From NCBI GenBank assembly GCA_025356395.1, contig JANXTA010000040.1, forward strand, positions 1-64,000: a stretch of 64,000 nt of DNA, given 5' to 3'. Numbering within the stretch: the stretch's first letter is position 1; every line of letters begins with the position of its first letter. The notes beneath the pieces were generated by a model. The model saw only the letters and a program-made list of their open reading frames with translations. It searched no databases and was not told the DNA's origin. Position numbers and translations under genes: made by a program. This DNA is from Betaproteobacteria bacterium (GTDB lineage: Bacteria > Pseudomonadota > Gammaproteobacteria > Burkholderiales > Burkholderiaceae_D). This document shows positions 63,599-64,000 of this stretch, piece by piece.

Positions 63599-64000
63599 GA
63601 AGACGCCGCCATCGTCGCCAGGTCCGCACTGCGCGACGCACGATTCTCGCGGTCGAGCCGCGCCACCGTCTCGGCCGGAATCAGCTCCTCGGACTCGTCG
63701 CGCCACGCAAACACGACGAAGGTCGCGAATGCCCCCACGAACGCGGCGATCGTCAGCCACCAAATGTGCCAGATCAGCGAGAAACCCAGGATGGTGGCGA
63801 AGAACGCGCAGATGAAACCGACCGGACTGTTGCGGGGCATCTCGATATCCACGTAGTTCGGCTCGGCCGACAGAGCGGCCCGTGCGCGGGCGGCACGCTT
63901 GACGACCCAGTAGGTCTCCTCGCCTTCGACATTGGGCAACACCGCGAAGTTGAACAGCGGCGGTGGCGAAGCCGTGGCCCATTCGAGCGAGCGGCCGTCC
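63595..64000 (-). CDS. cyoB: Cytochrome o ubiquinol oxidase subunit I, C-terminal part (runs off the window)
   Basis: The last ~134 residues of CyoB, the haem/copper catalytic subunit; the 5' part lies beyond the window. The visible piece has the CyoB-specific GRSLEWATASPPPLFNFAVLP, then PRNSPVGFICAFFATILGFSLIWHIWWL as the C-terminal helices, and ends in a soluble tail. The catalytic histidines are upstream and not in view. It overlaps cyoC by four bases. Confidence 0.92.
   Translation of the reverse strand, partial: DGRSLEWATASPPPLFNFAVLPNVEGEETYWVVKRAARARAALSAEPNYVDIEMPRNSPVGFICAFFATILGFSLIWHIWWLTIAAFVGAFATFVVFAWRDESEELIPAETVARLDRENRASRSADLATMAASS

Overview
The window is GC-rich and densely coded. 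Its gene content points to a betaproteobacterium, probably Burkholderiales-like. The markers are a PhaM-type polyhydroxybutyrate granule protein, a fused one-chain indolepyruvate ferredoxin oxidoreductase, a ~1330-residue FAD/FMN plus Fe-S oxidoreductase of a type common in Burkholderiales, a ubiB-ubiJ-ubiE cluster, phoB-phoR, an mdc malonate decarboxylase operon and a cyo quinol oxidase. No phage, insertion sequence, rRNA or CRISPR array is visible. There is one tRNA, Arg with anticodon CCG.

Left part (1-30 kb), mostly housekeeping: phaM; a TonB-like-N-terminus DUF3108 protein; the fused indolepyruvate oxidoreductase, divergent from a citrate/tricarballylate-type MFS symporter; an acyltransferase-3/SGNH O-acetyltransferase; a periplasmic thioredoxin; a sodium:solute symporter; ubiB, ubiJ, ubiE and a DUF971 protein; phoB-phoR behind a convincing Pho-box promoter; a large unknown protein; the 1334-residue FAD/Fe-S oxidoreductase; a YqaA/DedA-like protein; ilvA; an esterase; a MlaC-like protein; a membrane-anchored dihaem cytochrome c with a good terminator; and the tRNA.

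Middle (30-42.5 kb), the most unusual region. An arylamine N-acetyltransferase gene is broken by one amber codon. After it lies a two-sided polyamine-linked membrane locus. On the minus strand, from 34.56 kb down, are DUF350, an SPFH/SHOCT protein, a DUF4178 zinc-ribbon protein, a 53-residue glycine-rich membrane peptide and S-adenosylmethionine decarboxylase. On the plus strand are a NYN-LOTUS ribonuclease-like protein, a DUF433/DUF5615 toxin-antitoxin-like pair, a membrane-embedded aminopropyltransferase and a Tat-exported flavoprotein. An inverted repeat sits between the two arms. I infer that decarboxylated AdoMet made by SpeD feeds the membrane aminopropyltransferase, and that the SPFH/DUF350/DUF4178 proteins form a membrane-associated assembly. 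Directly downstream are two overlapping alkaline-phosphatase homologues that keep the nucleophilic serine but have lost several metal ligands, so they look like pseudo-phosphatases.

Right part (42.5-64 kb), catabolism and respiration. One minus-strand array, dctPQM-mdcACDEGBH, couples a TRAP transporter to the complete biotin-independent malonate decarboxylase and its prosthetic-group enzymes. Upstream are a translationally coupled pair of lipoproteins (a large alpha/beta hydrolase and an unknown protein) and a divergent GntR/FCD regulator. Then come a type II haloacid dehalogenase, a Bcr/CflA exporter, an acyl-CoA synthetase, an orphan ModA-like binding protein with a metallo-hydrolase, a badly decayed protein-L-isoaspartate methyltransferase, and cyoD, cyoC and the 3' end of cyoB running off the window.
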